A stretch of DNA of 64,000 bases, taken from NCBI RefSeq assembly GCF_042646085.1, contig NZ_JBHRSZ010000004.1, positions 558,001-622,000 of the forward strand, written 5' to 3'. The position numbers and the translations under genes were made by a program. Positions 9,216-17,558 of this stretch are shown piece after piece. Below the pieces are notes generated by a model. It saw nothing but the letters and a program-made list of their open reading frames with translations. It was not told where the DNA came from and did no database searches. The stretch's first letter is position 1, and each line of letters starts with the position of its first letter. Origin of the DNA: Litoribrevibacter euphylliae. Its GTDB lineage: Bacteria > Pseudomonadota > Gammaproteobacteria > Pseudomonadales > Litoribrevibacteraceae.

Positions 9216-9593
9216 CTATGCGCTATAGATTGTTTGTAGTTCTTTAAAACGGGTTACTTGATTCTCAAGTAATTCGCCGTCGGAATCCCGGCCAACGAAA
9301 ATTTTAAAAATGCAGCCGTTGTCTTTGTCATTGAACACCAAGGCATAGCTTTGTTTACCTCGGTGTTGCTTGTCTTGGAAGGCAATGTGATCCACTTTGT
9401 CGAGATTTAAATGGCCTTCAAAACCGGATTCGCCTTTGAGGTTATAGAATCCTTGTGCAACCGAGCCTTGAGGGAAATTACCTTTGAATTCAAACACTGA
9501 CCCGCCGTGAAGAATGATGGTGGTTGTGTTTCCCCAATCTGCAATCTCTTGCAGTAATTCGAGGGCATTGTCGCCAGGTATGTTCATAGTCAT
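9216..9593 (-). CDS. hutX: HutX/ChuX-family heme carrier (short form)
   Basis: Cytoplasmic heme-binding protein thought to hand heme from the importer to HutZ. The family core is clear: TTTIILHGGSVFEFKGNFP near residue 25 and CIFKIFVGRDSDGELL near residue 95. At 125 residues it is shorter than the roughly 165 usual in the family and lacks most of the N-terminal helical part. An in-frame TAA lies six codons upstream of the ATG, so the short form is real in this sequence rather than a wrong start choice. GGATGA before the ATG serves as ribosome site. It lies between the heme receptor and hutZ. Confidence 0.85.
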   Translation of the reverse strand: MTMNIPGDNALELLQEIADWGNTTTIILHGGSVFEFKGNFPQGSVAQGFYNLKGESGFEGHLNLDKVDHIAFQDKQHRGKQSYALVFNDKDNGCIFKIFVGRDSDGELLENQVTRFKELQTIYSA

Positions 9594-9689
9594 TAACTCA
9601 TCCGGTTTTTATTGGGGATTAGAATTTGTAGCAAGTACGTCTTCTAATCCCTCTCTTTATGTGAAACATGTATTGTAAATAGTTAGCGG

Positions 9690-11810
9690 TTAGAAGCTGT
9701 ACTTAGCCGCTACTTTTAGTGAACGGCCAGGCTCATACACTTCCGAGAAGGCTTGTTGATAATGGGTGTCTTGTAAGTTTGCTAAGACAACATCCACTTT
9801 TACACCTTCCAGACTTGTGTCTGAGGGTTCCCAAGTCGCGTACAGATCGGTCGTGGTATAGCCATCATACACATGTTGATCTTCTTCAATGCGATCTTGC
9901 TTTTCAGCACTTAGGATTCTGACACCGGCTTTGGTGTCGATATCCCAGAAACCGTAACTAATATCAGCAACCCACTTGTCCGCAGGAATGTTAGGAAGGT
10001 GATCTTTGGTAGTGCCAGAAGAGGTCGTGGTATCGTGCGTGCCGCGTGTTTGACCGTAGCTTAGTAACGCATTGAAGGCACCAATCTGATAATTCGCTTC
10101 AAGCTCATAACCCCATAACTCTGCGTCACGTGCATTTGTATGAGTGGATGTCCCTGATACACAGTTACACGCGGGTGGTGGGCCGAAATCAGCTGTGGTT
10201 ACAACGTCCAGATAGATGAAGTCTTCAACGTCGTTTTGGAACGCCGTCGCGGCAATCGTTAGCTTGTCATCCGCTAATAGATTGTTAAATGCCAGATCTA
10301 CACTTAACTCGATGTTTTTGGCGGTTTCAGGTTTTAGATCCGGGTTAGCTACGAACTCATTATCCCAGCCTGGTGCGCCATAGTTGAAGTGTGTCCCTTG
10401 GATGTACAGCTCATAAGAGGATGGAGCGCGGAAGGCTTCATCGTAACGCAAACTCCAACGCATCCAATCGGTCGCTTGCCAACGAATACCCGCTGATGTT
10501 GAAAGATTGTTCTCGTCAGCACTGGTGTCCAGGTCATCCGACTCCGTTTCAAAGCTGTCGTAGCGAAGGCTGGCGTCCAGTTGAATTGTGGAGGTTAGAT
10601 CATGAGTAATCGTGGTGAATGCACCCCAAACTTCACTTTCCGCTTTGGATGGCGGGTTAGGACGGTTGCCGGTGCTAGCGTCTTCGGTTCGTTTGGTTTC
10701 AATGGTGTCCTTGTAGCCATCAATCCCAACCAGTATTTGTGTCTGGTCGAAGTCGAAATTATTCAGAAGGTTCAAGCCAATTGTTTTTAGATCGCTTTGG
10801 TCGGTGCCTTCCAGTAAGTTAACCTCTTCGTTTTCTGTGTCGTTTAAATACAGTTTGGCATCGAAGTTAAGGTACTTAGAGGAGCCTTTGTGGGAATAAT
10901 CAATCGCAGCGTGTTGATCTTTCACTAGACGATCAATCAGTAGATCGTCAGCGTTCTCGGCTTCATCGGTAGAACCCACCGTTGGCGGATGACCATCAAG
11001 ATCGGCGTAGCGATATTGTGCTTGAACGCGCTGGTATTGATCGAGGTCGATCCCAAATTTACCTAAATAGGTGGTGTTTTTGGCTTCTGTTCCATACAAG
11101 GTCTGGCGTGAATCAACGTTTTCACCTTGCTTCATGAAGTTGCTGTCGTAGTGCGTGGCAGCAAAAAGCACATCCATGTTGTCGTGTTTAGCGGCGATTC
11201 CGGCAGACGTTGTACGAACGTCACCATTGGTTTGGTAGCCTTTCTTGATGAAACCACCGACATCGTTACCTTCTTGGATCAGGTCATCGGACTCAATGGT
11301 GTTTTGAACAACCACACCTCCAATGGCACCAGAACCCCACAAGCTACTAGAAGGGCCTTTCAGCACTTCAACAGATTTTAATAGCTCAGGATCAAGGAAA
11401 TAAGACGGGCGGTGAGAGAAGTTGGTGTTGGAACGAGCACCGTCGATCACCTGAAGAACTTTGTCACCTTCCAGACCACGAATGTTAATTTTTTGGTTGC
11501 CTGGTACGGCGCCACCACCCACAGAAACGTTTGTTTGATAAGAAACGGCTTCGGCTACTGAGTTGGCTTGGATTTCTTCCAGCTGTTCTTTTTCAACCAC
11601 TGAAACGGTACGTGTCACATCTTCTGCGTCTTGGGAAACTCGAGTCGCATTTACCGTGACTTTTTTGAATTCAGTAATGTCTCTGTTTTCTGTAGTGACA
11701 GACGTTTTTTTTGTAGAAACATTAGCATCTTGAGTTTGTGCATACACGTTGCTGGAGAGTAGCAAACTTCCTAAACCGCTGACTGCTAGAGCGGTAATCG
11801 CTTTTGACAT
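9690..11810 (-). CDS. TonB-dependent heme/hemoglobin receptor
   Basis: Outer-membrane gated channel, 706 residues, of the HutA/HemR type. It has a signal peptide ending ...SSNVYAQ, a TonB box region near KKVTVNATRVS, and a plug domain with LRGxxG-like features (NIRGLEGDKVLQVIDGA, GPSSSLWGSGAIGG). The heme-receptor boxes are present: AFRAPSSYELY, a His in IQGTHFNY, and NPDLKPETAKN; the His between FRAP and NPNL boxes is required in studied heme receptors. The chain ends in a barrel strand with terminal Phe (KVAAKYSF). A CxC pair (PACNCVSG) sits in a predicted outer loop. AGGAAA precedes the ATG. A Fur-like site lies 130 bp upstream, and hutX and hutZ follow. Confidence 0.92.
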   Translation of the reverse strand: MSKAITALAVSGLGSLLLSSNVYAQTQDANVSTKKTSVTTENRDITEFKKVTVNATRVSQDAEDVTRTVSVVEKEQLEEIQANSVAEAVSYQTNVSVGGGAVPGNQKINIRGLEGDKVLQVIDGARSNTNFSHRPSYFLDPELLKSVEVLKGPSSSLWGSGAIGGVVVQNTIESDDLIQEGNDVGGFIKKGYQTNGDVRTTSAGIAAKHDNMDVLFAATHYDSNFMKQGENVDSRQTLYGTEAKNTTYLGKFGIDLDQYQRVQAQYRYADLDGHPPTVGSTDEAENADDLLIDRLVKDQHAAIDYSHKGSSKYLNFDAKLYLNDTENEEVNLLEGTDQSDLKTIGLNLLNNFDFDQTQILVGIDGYKDTIETKRTEDASTGNRPNPPSKAESEVWGAFTTITHDLTSTIQLDASLRYDSFETESDDLDTSADENNLSTSAGIRWQATDWMRWSLRYDEAFRAPSSYELYIQGTHFNYGAPGWDNEFVANPDLKPETAKNIELSVDLAFNNLLADDKLTIAATAFQNDVEDFIYLDVVTTADFGPPPACNCVSGTSTHTNARDAELWGYELEANYQIGAFNALLSYGQTRGTHDTTTSSGTTKDHLPNIPADKWVADISYGFWDIDTKAGVRILSAEKQDRIEEDQHVYDGYTTTDLYATWEPSDTSLEGVKVDVVLANLQDTHYQQAFSEVYEPGRSLKVAAKYSF

Positions 11811-11937
11811 GAGTGATTTTCCTAAATCGATCTAAATGTTCCAAGCTAAACAACGAGTTCTTCTGAGAACTTCTTAATGTTTGGTGCACATCCTGGTGCC
11901 AATATCTTCCGTGTTGTGATTTGTTATCGGTTGCAAA

Positions 11938-11952
11938 TGCTAATTATTCTCA
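11938..11952. promoter_or_regulatory. Fur box between receptor and tonB
   Basis: The minus-strand sequence TGAGAATAATTAGCA matches 13 of 14 scored positions less one of the 7-1-7 Fur consensus TGATAATnATTATCA (differences at positions 4 and 13). A second weaker TGAGAATTG lies at 11972-11980. The position between the divergent receptor and tonB genes fits joint iron repression. Confidence 0.7.
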
Positions 11953-12089
11953 ATAATATAGTCAACAGAAATGAGAATTGTTTTTATTTGAATGCTTTGT
12001 CAGTAAACAATCGTTTGGTAGCAAAGGCTCAGTAAACGGCTTGTCATAACTGAGAATCCACACATGAAGCGTGAAAGGTGTTAAGGGAA

Positions 12090-12920
12090 ATGAAGAGTTT
12101 TGGTGTTCGATTATTTTCCGTGTGTATGGCGTTGCTGCTTCATGCAGGCGTGATCAGCTATTTAAACTCCTATGAGCAACAACAAGTAAGTTCAGGTCAG
12201 GTATCTAACTCAACCTTGGCGTTATCTTTTTCATTTTCTTCGCCACTGATTGAAAGAGCAGAGGCAAGCATTTCGAAGCCCGTGCTTATTGAAGAGTCTA
12301 CTGAAGAGTCTATTCAAGAACCGATTCAAAAGCTTATAGATGCCCCTATTAAAGAGCCTGTGGTAGATCCAATAAGCAAACCACAACTACAAAAAGCCCA
12401 GCCAGCTCCCCAAGTGCCTGCAATCGTTGACAGTTTCCCACAAAAAGACACTCAAACAACAGAGAAGGTAACTGACGTTTTAGAAACTGAAATAGCCGCA
12501 GCCGAAACCGAGAGTCCGACCATTAAAAACGATTCGAAAACGCCAATCTCTGAAATGAAAGAAACTGAAACGAATGAAGTGGAAACCGAGTCTGTTGCCA
12601 GCCAGGCAACGGCGATATCGAATCAGTCGGGCGTTCATGAAGACATCATCCTTGATCCGCAATTTAAGTCCGATCCACAGCCGCCTATCTATCCCCGCTT
12701 AGCGCGCAAGCGTGGTCAGGAAGGTGTGGTCTGGCTGGATGTGTGGTTAGACAGTCGTGGCGAACAAACCAAGTTGGAAGTCTATGACAGTTCAGGCATA
12801 GGCTCGCTGGATCGTGCGGCGATTGAGGCTGTTTCCAAGTGGGAGTTTGTTCCCAAACATGCCGCAGGTCTGACGGTGGCGTCTCGGGTGCGTATCCCGG
12901 TGCACTTTATGTTGAATTAA
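12090..12920 (+). CDS. tonB: TonB energy-transducing protein
   Basis: Periplasm-spanning protein that transmits ExbB/ExbD proton-motive energy to outer-membrane receptors. From ATG 12090 it is 276 residues; an upstream GTG at 12078 is possible, but AAGGGA fits the ATG better. One N-terminal TM helix (LFSVCMALLLHAGVISYL) is followed by a long Pro/Glu/Lys-rich spacer (roughly 60-185). The C-terminal TonB domain contains YPRLARKRGQEGVVWLDVW and ends SRVRIPVHFMLN. The spacer carries repeated SIQEPIQK-like units. It heads tonB-exbB-exbD-hmuTUV, divergent from the heme receptor, so it is likely devoted to heme uptake and Fur-controlled. Confidence 0.92.
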   Translation: MKSFGVRLFSVCMALLLHAGVISYLNSYEQQQVSSGQVSNSTLALSFSFSSPLIERAEASISKPVLIEESTEESIQEPIQKLIDAPIKEPVVDPISKPQLQKAQPAPQVPAIVDSFPQKDTQTTEKVTDVLETEIAAAETESPTIKNDSKTPISEMKETETNEVETESVASQATAISNQSGVHEDIILDPQFKSDPQPPIYPRLARKRGQEGVVWLDVWLDSRGEQTKLEVYDSSGIGSLDRAAIEAVSKWEFVPKHAAGLTVASRVRIPVHFMLN

Positions 12921-13009
12921 CTGGATGTTGAATTAACTAGATATTTTGAACTCGCCATTTTTTTTGAACGTATAAAACCCCCTAAAGAGAAACAGTAAGA
13001 GCAAGATTT

Positions 13010-13681
13010 ATGTCCTTAGAAATCATTCAGCAACAGCTCGGGCCGTTGGCCATTCCTATGTTGGTGTTGTCTTTATTGGTATTCATTATTCTGATTGAAC
13101 GTTTTTGTGTATTGGCTCATGCAAGTCTTCGCCGTCGTTCATCGCCTTTATCTAAGGTTGCTGACGGAGCTTCCTCTTCAGAACCATCTAAACGATTGAT
13201 CCGAATGCCGCTGATCACTGCAGAGGGCATTCAGTTATTGGCGGAACATACTGAGCAAACCAAGCCAATCCGAGAAGAAATTTCGGGCATCTGGTTACTA
13301 CAAAAGAAACGAAAACTGTCATCCGGACTTCGCTTTTTACAGGTGATTGCGGTACTGGCTCCGTTATTGGGGTTATTCGGAACGGTACTTGGTCTTATTA
13401 AAGTGTTTGATGATTTGTCCGTGGTAACGGGAGCGATTGAACCTTCGATGTTGGCCGAAGGCTTGGGGTTGGCGATGTACACCACGGCAGCGGGGCTTTT
13501 GATTGCCGTGCCAGCAGTGGCCGGAGCTCATTGTTATGCCATGTGGGTGGATCGCCTAATCAATCATGCTGAGCATGTGATGAATCATTTCAATTTGATG
13601 CTGGAAGGGGTGTCGGTGTCAGACTGTTCCCACCCAATGGGCGAGCTGACAAACGCTTCGTTGAAGGAATCCATAGCATGA
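13010..13681 (+). CDS. exbB: ExbB/TolQ-family proton channel subunit
   Basis: Inner-membrane subunit of the TonB motor, 223 residues. Three TM regions are visible: LAIPMLVLSLLVFIILIERF at the N-terminus, and the pair FLQVIAVLAPLLGLFGTVLG and GLAMYTTAAGLLIAVPAVAG that forms the MotA/TolQ/ExbB signature. The cytoplasmic loop between TM1 and TM2 is charged and of normal length. The gene lies 89 bp after tonB and overlaps exbD by four bases (ATGA), implying translational coupling. Confidence 0.92.
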   Translation: MSLEIIQQQLGPLAIPMLVLSLLVFIILIERFCVLAHASLRRRSSPLSKVADGASSSEPSKRLIRMPLITAEGIQLLAEHTEQTKPIREEISGIWLLQKKRKLSSGLRFLQVIAVLAPLLGLFGTVLGLIKVFDDLSVVTGAIEPSMLAEGLGLAMYTTAAGLLIAVPAVAGAHCYAMWVDRLINHAEHVMNHFNLMLEGVSVSDCSHPMGELTNASLKESIA

Positions 13682-14124
13682 TCACAGCGTCTTCTGGGAG
13701 TCATGCTGAGAACAATGGCAACGAGGTTCCTTCCTTAGAGCTCACACCCCTGATTGATATTGTGTTTATCGTCATTGTGTTCCTGTTGATTACAGCGAAT
13801 GCACCTTTGTTAAAACTGCCCGTCAATATTCCTGAAGCCACTGAAAATCCGTCTGCAGACGTGATCAGTGACGAGACCTTAGTCATCACGGTTGCGTCAG
13901 ACCAAAACAGCTGGGCGCTAGGTGACGATACGTATGAAGAATGGGGTGAGCTAAAAACAGTGCTTCTAGGGCGTATTCAAAGCAAGCAAAGCGTATTGAA
14001 TTCACTCAATATTTCCATTGCAACCGATAACTCAGCAACCGCTGAATCTTTGGTAAAAGTGATGTCATTTTTAAATGAACATCAGTTGAAGAATGTACAA
14101 ATCTTGATGCAACAGCCGGAGTAA
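13678..14124 (+). CDS. exbD: ExbD/TolR-family motor subunit
   Basis: Single-TM partner of ExbB, 148 residues. The N-terminal SLELTPLIDIVFIVIVFLLI contains the conserved membrane Asp (PLIDIVF) that carries protons in ExbD/TolR. A periplasmic C-terminal domain of about 100 residues follows. It overlaps exbB by four bases and is followed 32 bp later by hmuT, so the energiser and the ABC importer are on one transcript. Confidence 0.92.
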   Translation: MITASSGSHAENNGNEVPSLELTPLIDIVFIVIVFLLITANAPLLKLPVNIPEATENPSADVISDETLVITVASDQNSWALGDDTYEEWGELKTVLLGRIQSKQSVLNSLNISIATDNSATAESLVKVMSFLNEHQLKNVQILMQQPE

Positions 14125-14156
14125 TCGGCTTAATTTTCTACACGGTAGGGTATGTC

Positions 14157-15107
14157 ATGTCGACTTTAAAGATGAATAGTGAGGATGTTCAATTGGCCAG
14201 AAAAGCATCTCTTTTAAAGCAAGAGTTCACCGAACATCTGCTTCCCGTGTTACTTGCTTTGGCGGCATGCACGGTGGTTTTGCTGGGTGCGTTTGCATCT
14301 CCTGCGCAAGCAAGTACCTCGTCAGATGATGTGCGAATCATCAGTACAGATGCCGGTACAACAGAAATCCTGGTGGCTTTAGGGCAGGGCGAATCTTTGG
14401 TGGGTATTGATGTGACCAGTTCTGTGCCTGACACCTTAACGCCAGCGAAGGTTGGTTATCATCGTCAATTGGCAGCCGAAGGTTTGTTGAGCTTGGCTCC
14501 GACGATTGTTTTTGGCAGTGAACACATTGGCCCAAAAGAAACCGTTAATGCTCTGAAAAGCGCTAATACGCAATTGGTACTGCAACCCACCGCGACCGAT
14601 TCACAACAACTGATCGAGAACATTCAGCAAGTTGCGGAAGCTTTAAAACTGTCCGGTGATCAACTGGTCGATCAAGTTCAATCGGCGCAGCACATTCTTG
14701 ATAAAAACTTGGATAAAAGCTCGGATAAAAGATTGGATAAAGCGTCTTCAGGGCGATCTACAAAAGCGGTGTTTTTGTTGTATTTGGAAGGGCGTGGTTT
14801 GAAACAGGCCGGACTAGGTACTTCCGGAGATTCACTTCTGAACCTGTTAGGTTTAGAGAATGTGTCTTCTCATTCTAATTACCGCTCTGTTTCTGCGGAA
14901 GGTCTAATGACCATGCAGCCCGAGGTGATTCTGATCGGCAGCCAAAACCCTAAAGCAGCTGAGGCCTTGTTAGCGCAATTCCCGTCGTTGTCTCATACGC
15001 CAGCCGTTGAAAACAACAAGGTGCTGTTTGTGGATGCGGCTGCGTTGGTGTCAGGTATTAGTCTGAAGGCAATGGAAGAAGCCGTGCGCGTGTCTGAAGC
15101 TTTGTAA
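14157..15107 (+). CDS. hmuT: Periplasmic heme-binding protein of ABC importer
   Basis: Class III substrate-binding protein (HmuT/ChuT/BhuT type), 316 residues, that receives heme from the TonB receptor. A long N-terminus with a hydrophobic segment (LPVLLALAACTVVLLGAFA, then SPAQAS) is the likely signal. The fold is evident in RIISTDAGTTEILVALGQG and the Gly/Tyr segment VGYHRQLAAEGLLSLAPTI, where the Tyr is the usual heme ligand. A low-complexity linker with DK repeats (about residues 181-195) lies between the lobes. The stop codon overlaps the hmuU start by one base. Confidence 0.9.
   Translation: MSTLKMNSEDVQLARKASLLKQEFTEHLLPVLLALAACTVVLLGAFASPAQASTSSDDVRIISTDAGTTEILVALGQGESLVGIDVTSSVPDTLTPAKVGYHRQLAAEGLLSLAPTIVFGSEHIGPKETVNALKSANTQLVLQPTATDSQQLIENIQQVAEALKLSGDQLVDQVQSAQHILDKNLDKSSDKRLDKASSGRSTKAVFLLYLEGRGLKQAGLGTSGDSLLNLLGLENVSSHSNYRSVSAEGLMTMQPEVILIGSQNPKAAEALLAQFPSLSHTPAVENNKVLFVDAAALVSGISLKAMEEAVRVSEAL
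14696..14743 (+). repeat. 12-bp tandem repeat inside hmuT
   Basis: Four imperfect copies of a 12-base unit containing TTGGATAAAA encode xLDK/xSDK steps in the helical linker of the binding protein. The unit keeps the reading frame, so copy number can vary without breaking the gene. It looks like a slippage-prone linker expansion. Confidence 0.75.
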
Positions 15108-16150
15108 TGAACAGTCGTCGTTTATCTGCAGAATCTCTCATGTCGCCCATCATGTTACCTATGATGGTGCTATTAGTTCTTTTGGTCGCTTGGTCCGTCG
15201 CCAGTGGCCCCATGAAGTTGCCTTTAACCCAGAGTTTAATCTCGATTTGGGATGGTGTGTTTGGTAGTGAGTTCAGCACGCTTCAACAATATGAAAAAGT
15301 GGTAGTGTGGGACCTTCGTTTACCGAGAACCATCCTGGCTTTGTTGGTTGGGGCGTTACTGGCTCAGTGCGGCGCGGTGATGCAAGGCATCTTCCGAAAT
15401 CCGCTGGCTGACCCAGGTATTATCGGCGTGGCGTCAGGTGCGGCATTAGGTGCGGCCATCGCCATCGTTGTGTTACCTGTTGAATACCAATATCTGACGG
15501 TGCCGTTTTGTTCCTTTGTGGGGGGCTTATTAACCACTTGGTTGGTCTATGGATTAGCCAAAAACGAATCAGGTACTTCGGTCGTTATCCTGTTATTAGC
15601 AGGTGTTGCTATTGCCGCCTTTGGTGGTGCCATTATTGGCTTTTTAACCTACATCGCAAATGACCAAGCACTGCGGGATTTGAGTCTCTGGCAGATGGGG
15701 TCTTTGGCATCCGCTTCCGGTTTTGATCTGATGTTAACCGGCGTTGTGTTAGTGATTGTGATGGTGCTGTTTCAGAAACAGGCCAATGCATTGAATGCAC
15801 TCTTGTTAGGTGAAGCGGAAGCACGCCACTTGGGCATCGAAGTCGAAAAGCTGAAGCAGCAGTTCATTCTGATTACGGCGATTGGGGTCGGTGTTGCGGT
15901 ATCGGTATCGGGCGTAATTGGCTTTGTTGGCTTGGTGGTTCCGCATCTCGTTCGCATGATGGTGGGGCCGGATCATCGTATTCTTTTGCCTTTGTCCGCG
16001 ATGTTAGGCGCGGCCTTGTTGTTGCTTGCTGATCTTGGTGCCCGAACTTGGATGAGCCCAGCGGAATTACCCGTGGGACTGGTTACGGCAGGTTTGGGTG
16101 CACCTTTCTTTATGGTACTTCTATTTCAACGTCGACAGGGAATGATGTAG
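15107..16150 (+). CDS. hmuU: Heme ABC transporter permease
   Basis: FecCD/BtuC-family inner-membrane permease, 347 residues with about ten TM helices. Family landmarks are RLPRTILALLVGALLAQCGA, MQGIFRNPLADPGIIGV and the C-terminal GFVGLVVPHLVRMMVG that contacts the ATPase. It overlaps hmuT by one base and abuts hmuV with no gap, giving tight stoichiometric expression of the importer. Together with HmuT and HmuV it moves heme from periplasm to cytoplasm. Confidence 0.93.
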   Translation: MNSRRLSAESLMSPIMLPMMVLLVLLVAWSVASGPMKLPLTQSLISIWDGVFGSEFSTLQQYEKVVVWDLRLPRTILALLVGALLAQCGAVMQGIFRNPLADPGIIGVASGAALGAAIAIVVLPVEYQYLTVPFCSFVGGLLTTWLVYGLAKNESGTSVVILLLAGVAIAAFGGAIIGFLTYIANDQALRDLSLWQMGSLASASGFDLMLTGVVLVIVMVLFQKQANALNALLLGEAEARHLGIEVEKLKQQFILITAIGVGVAVSVSGVIGFVGLVVPHLVRMMVGPDHRILLPLSAMLGAALLLLADLGARTWMSPAELPVGLVTAGLGAPFFMVLLFQRRQGMM

Positions 16151-16963
16151 ATGGGGCGAGATTTACAAACAGAGGTTTCAAAAACAGGCGATGTTTTATC
16201 GATTCAAAATCTCTCTTTGTCGGTAGGGCGAAAGTCACTTTTAAACATTGATACGCTGTTTGCTCGTTCGGGTCAGCTGATTGCTTTGCTCGGGGCTAAT
16301 GGTGCGGGTAAATCCACCTTATTTAAGTCCATTACTGGCGAAATGCTGCCAGATGATGTTCACGCTTCTCGTGTTGAATTGCATGGCAAAAGTGTGTCTC
16401 AGTGGCAGCCCCAACAGCTGGCTCGTCACCTTGGCGTGTTGCCGCAAGCCAGCCAGCTCAGTTTTCCTTTTACGGTAAAAGAAGTGGTGGGTTTGGGATT
16501 AATTCCATTGACTGCCAGCAGGGCCGAGGGCCAACGTTTGGTGGCAGATGCTATGAGACAAACTGACACCACTCAATTTGCTGATCGTATCTACACTCAG
16601 CTGTCAGGTGGTGAGCGGCAGCGTGTTCATTTAGCTCGCGTGTTGGTGCAGTTATCCCAAGCGGATCAGACTCCTGTGTTGCTACTGGATGAACCGACTT
16701 CTGCGCAAGATTTAGGGCAACAGCATCACATTCTCAAATTAGCCGAAGACTTGTGTCACCAAAAGGGTTGGACGGTGATCGCGATTCTCCATGACCTAAA
16801 CCAAGCTATGCGTTATTGCGATCAAGTTTGGTTGTTGCAGCAAGGTCGTGTGATCGAGCAGGGGGCGCCTAATCAGGTGTTGACTGAATCTATCATTGAA
16901 GGGGTTTGGGGTTATCGACCCGAGTTGGTAAAAAGAGCTAATGGCGAGTACGTTTTGGTTTAG
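16151..16963 (+). CDS. hmuV: Heme ABC transporter ATPase
   Basis: Cytoplasmic ATP-binding subunit, 270 residues. Walker A is GANGAGKST, the signature is LSGGERQRVHLARVL, Walker B is VLLLDEPTSAQD, and the H-loop is ILHDLNQAM. The order and the LDEPTSAQD variant are typical of HmuV. It is the last gene of the tonB-exbB-exbD-hmuTUV unit; a hairpin follows 30 bp after the stop. Confidence 0.94.
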   Translation: MGRDLQTEVSKTGDVLSIQNLSLSVGRKSLLNIDTLFARSGQLIALLGANGAGKSTLFKSITGEMLPDDVHASRVELHGKSVSQWQPQQLARHLGVLPQASQLSFPFTVKEVVGLGLIPLTASRAEGQRLVADAMRQTDTTQFADRIYTQLSGGERQRVHLARVLVQLSQADQTPVLLLDEPTSAQDLGQQHHILKLAEDLCHQKGWTVIAILHDLNQAMRYCDQVWLLQQGRVIEQGAPNQVLTESIIEGVWGYRPELVKRANGEYVLV

Positions 16964-16993
16964 GTCTTAGGTTAGAGAATAAGCCAAATAAGG

Positions 16994-17019
16994 CGTTAGG
17001 CGAACCTTTTCGCCTAACG
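16994..17019 (+). terminator. Hairpin at end of hmu operon
   Basis: Perfect 11-bp stem (CGTTAGGCGAA / TTCGCCTAACG) with a four-base loop, 30 bp after hmuV. The lack of a following U-run makes it either a weak terminator or an mRNA 3'-end stabiliser. Confidence 0.5.
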
Positions 17020-17036
17020 TCATAGACTCTGAGTTA

Positions 17037-17222
17037 TGCCTGTCCAGCGGTTCCTTAAGATCAACGAGCAACAATGGATGCCTTGTACGCCATCCGCAAT
17101 GATGACCATAGTTAGCTGCGGTTTAGTTGGTACTTTTAGGATGTCTTAAGGATAGGCACAAAAGCCGGTAGAAAGGCAGACATTGGTGGTGTCTCCCATC
17201 AGCGAAGAGAGGATGAAGGCTT
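17037..17222 (+). ncRNA. Candidate structured RNA of unknown family
   Basis: TCCTTAAGA (17052-17060) pairs with TCTTAAGGA (17144-17152), and just outside TGCCT (17037-17041) pairs with AGGCA (17154-17158). Inside, GGATG/CATCC (17076-17095) forms a hairpin. A second domain is closed by AAGCC (17162-17166) with GGCTT (17218-17222) and holds GACA/TGTC (17179-17193). Several GGA trinucleotides occur, as in CsrA-binding RNAs, but not clearly in loops. I recognise no known riboswitch or RNA family. The strand is assumed. This is an inference from hand-found pairing only. Confidence 0.3.
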
Positions 17223-17558
17223 GTCCGTTTGGTTAGTAATCTAACGCCCTTAAAGTGGTTAATACATAAGAACCAAGGGACATCAGAGGCTTACTTCTTC
17301 CCGAGCATCAGTTTTTACGGTCATTTGCTAACCTAATGATATTTATAGGTTATTAATTCTCATTCTCTAATCGACGTCAGTTACTTCTCTTTTTTTCAAA
17401 ACCTTAAAGTATGACGAGCCCTGTATTTTCAGCGCTATATTGCTTTCTTACGCCTCAACGTTTTATGGGTGATTCAATCACAAAGCTGTTTGATAACGTG
17501 GTTGATCAATAGCGTTTGAGACGCACCAGAAACTGACAAATTCAACAAGGAAGTGGCT

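Larger units (their letters stand above)
16964..17558. other. Gene-free 595-bp stretch with terminator-like hairpin and possible structured RNA
   Basis: No convincing coding frame is present. After hmuV, CGTTAGGCGAA and TTCGCCTAACG (16994-17019) form a perfect 11-bp stem with loop CCTT but no U-tract. From 17037 to 17222 several complementary segments nest in an orderly way (see the ncRNA entry). A weak Fur-like sequence (GGTTATTAATTCTCA) lies at 17348-17362. The chemoreceptor's ribosome site AAGGA is at 17547-17551. Confidence 0.6.

Noticed and set aside
9594..9689. N-terminal continuation of hutX by frameshift
   Set aside because: The upstream frame contains a stop six codons before the ATG, and the other frames in this gap show no HutX-like sequence.
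16994..17019. Strong rho-independent terminator
   Set aside because: The hairpin is perfect but has no U-tract, so it is listed with only moderate confidence.
17037..17222. c-di-GMP (GEMM) riboswitch controlling the chemoreceptor
   Set aside because: The region has AGGC and AAAGCC pieces, but the order and spacing of the GEMM core are not met, and the receptor start is more than 300 bp away.
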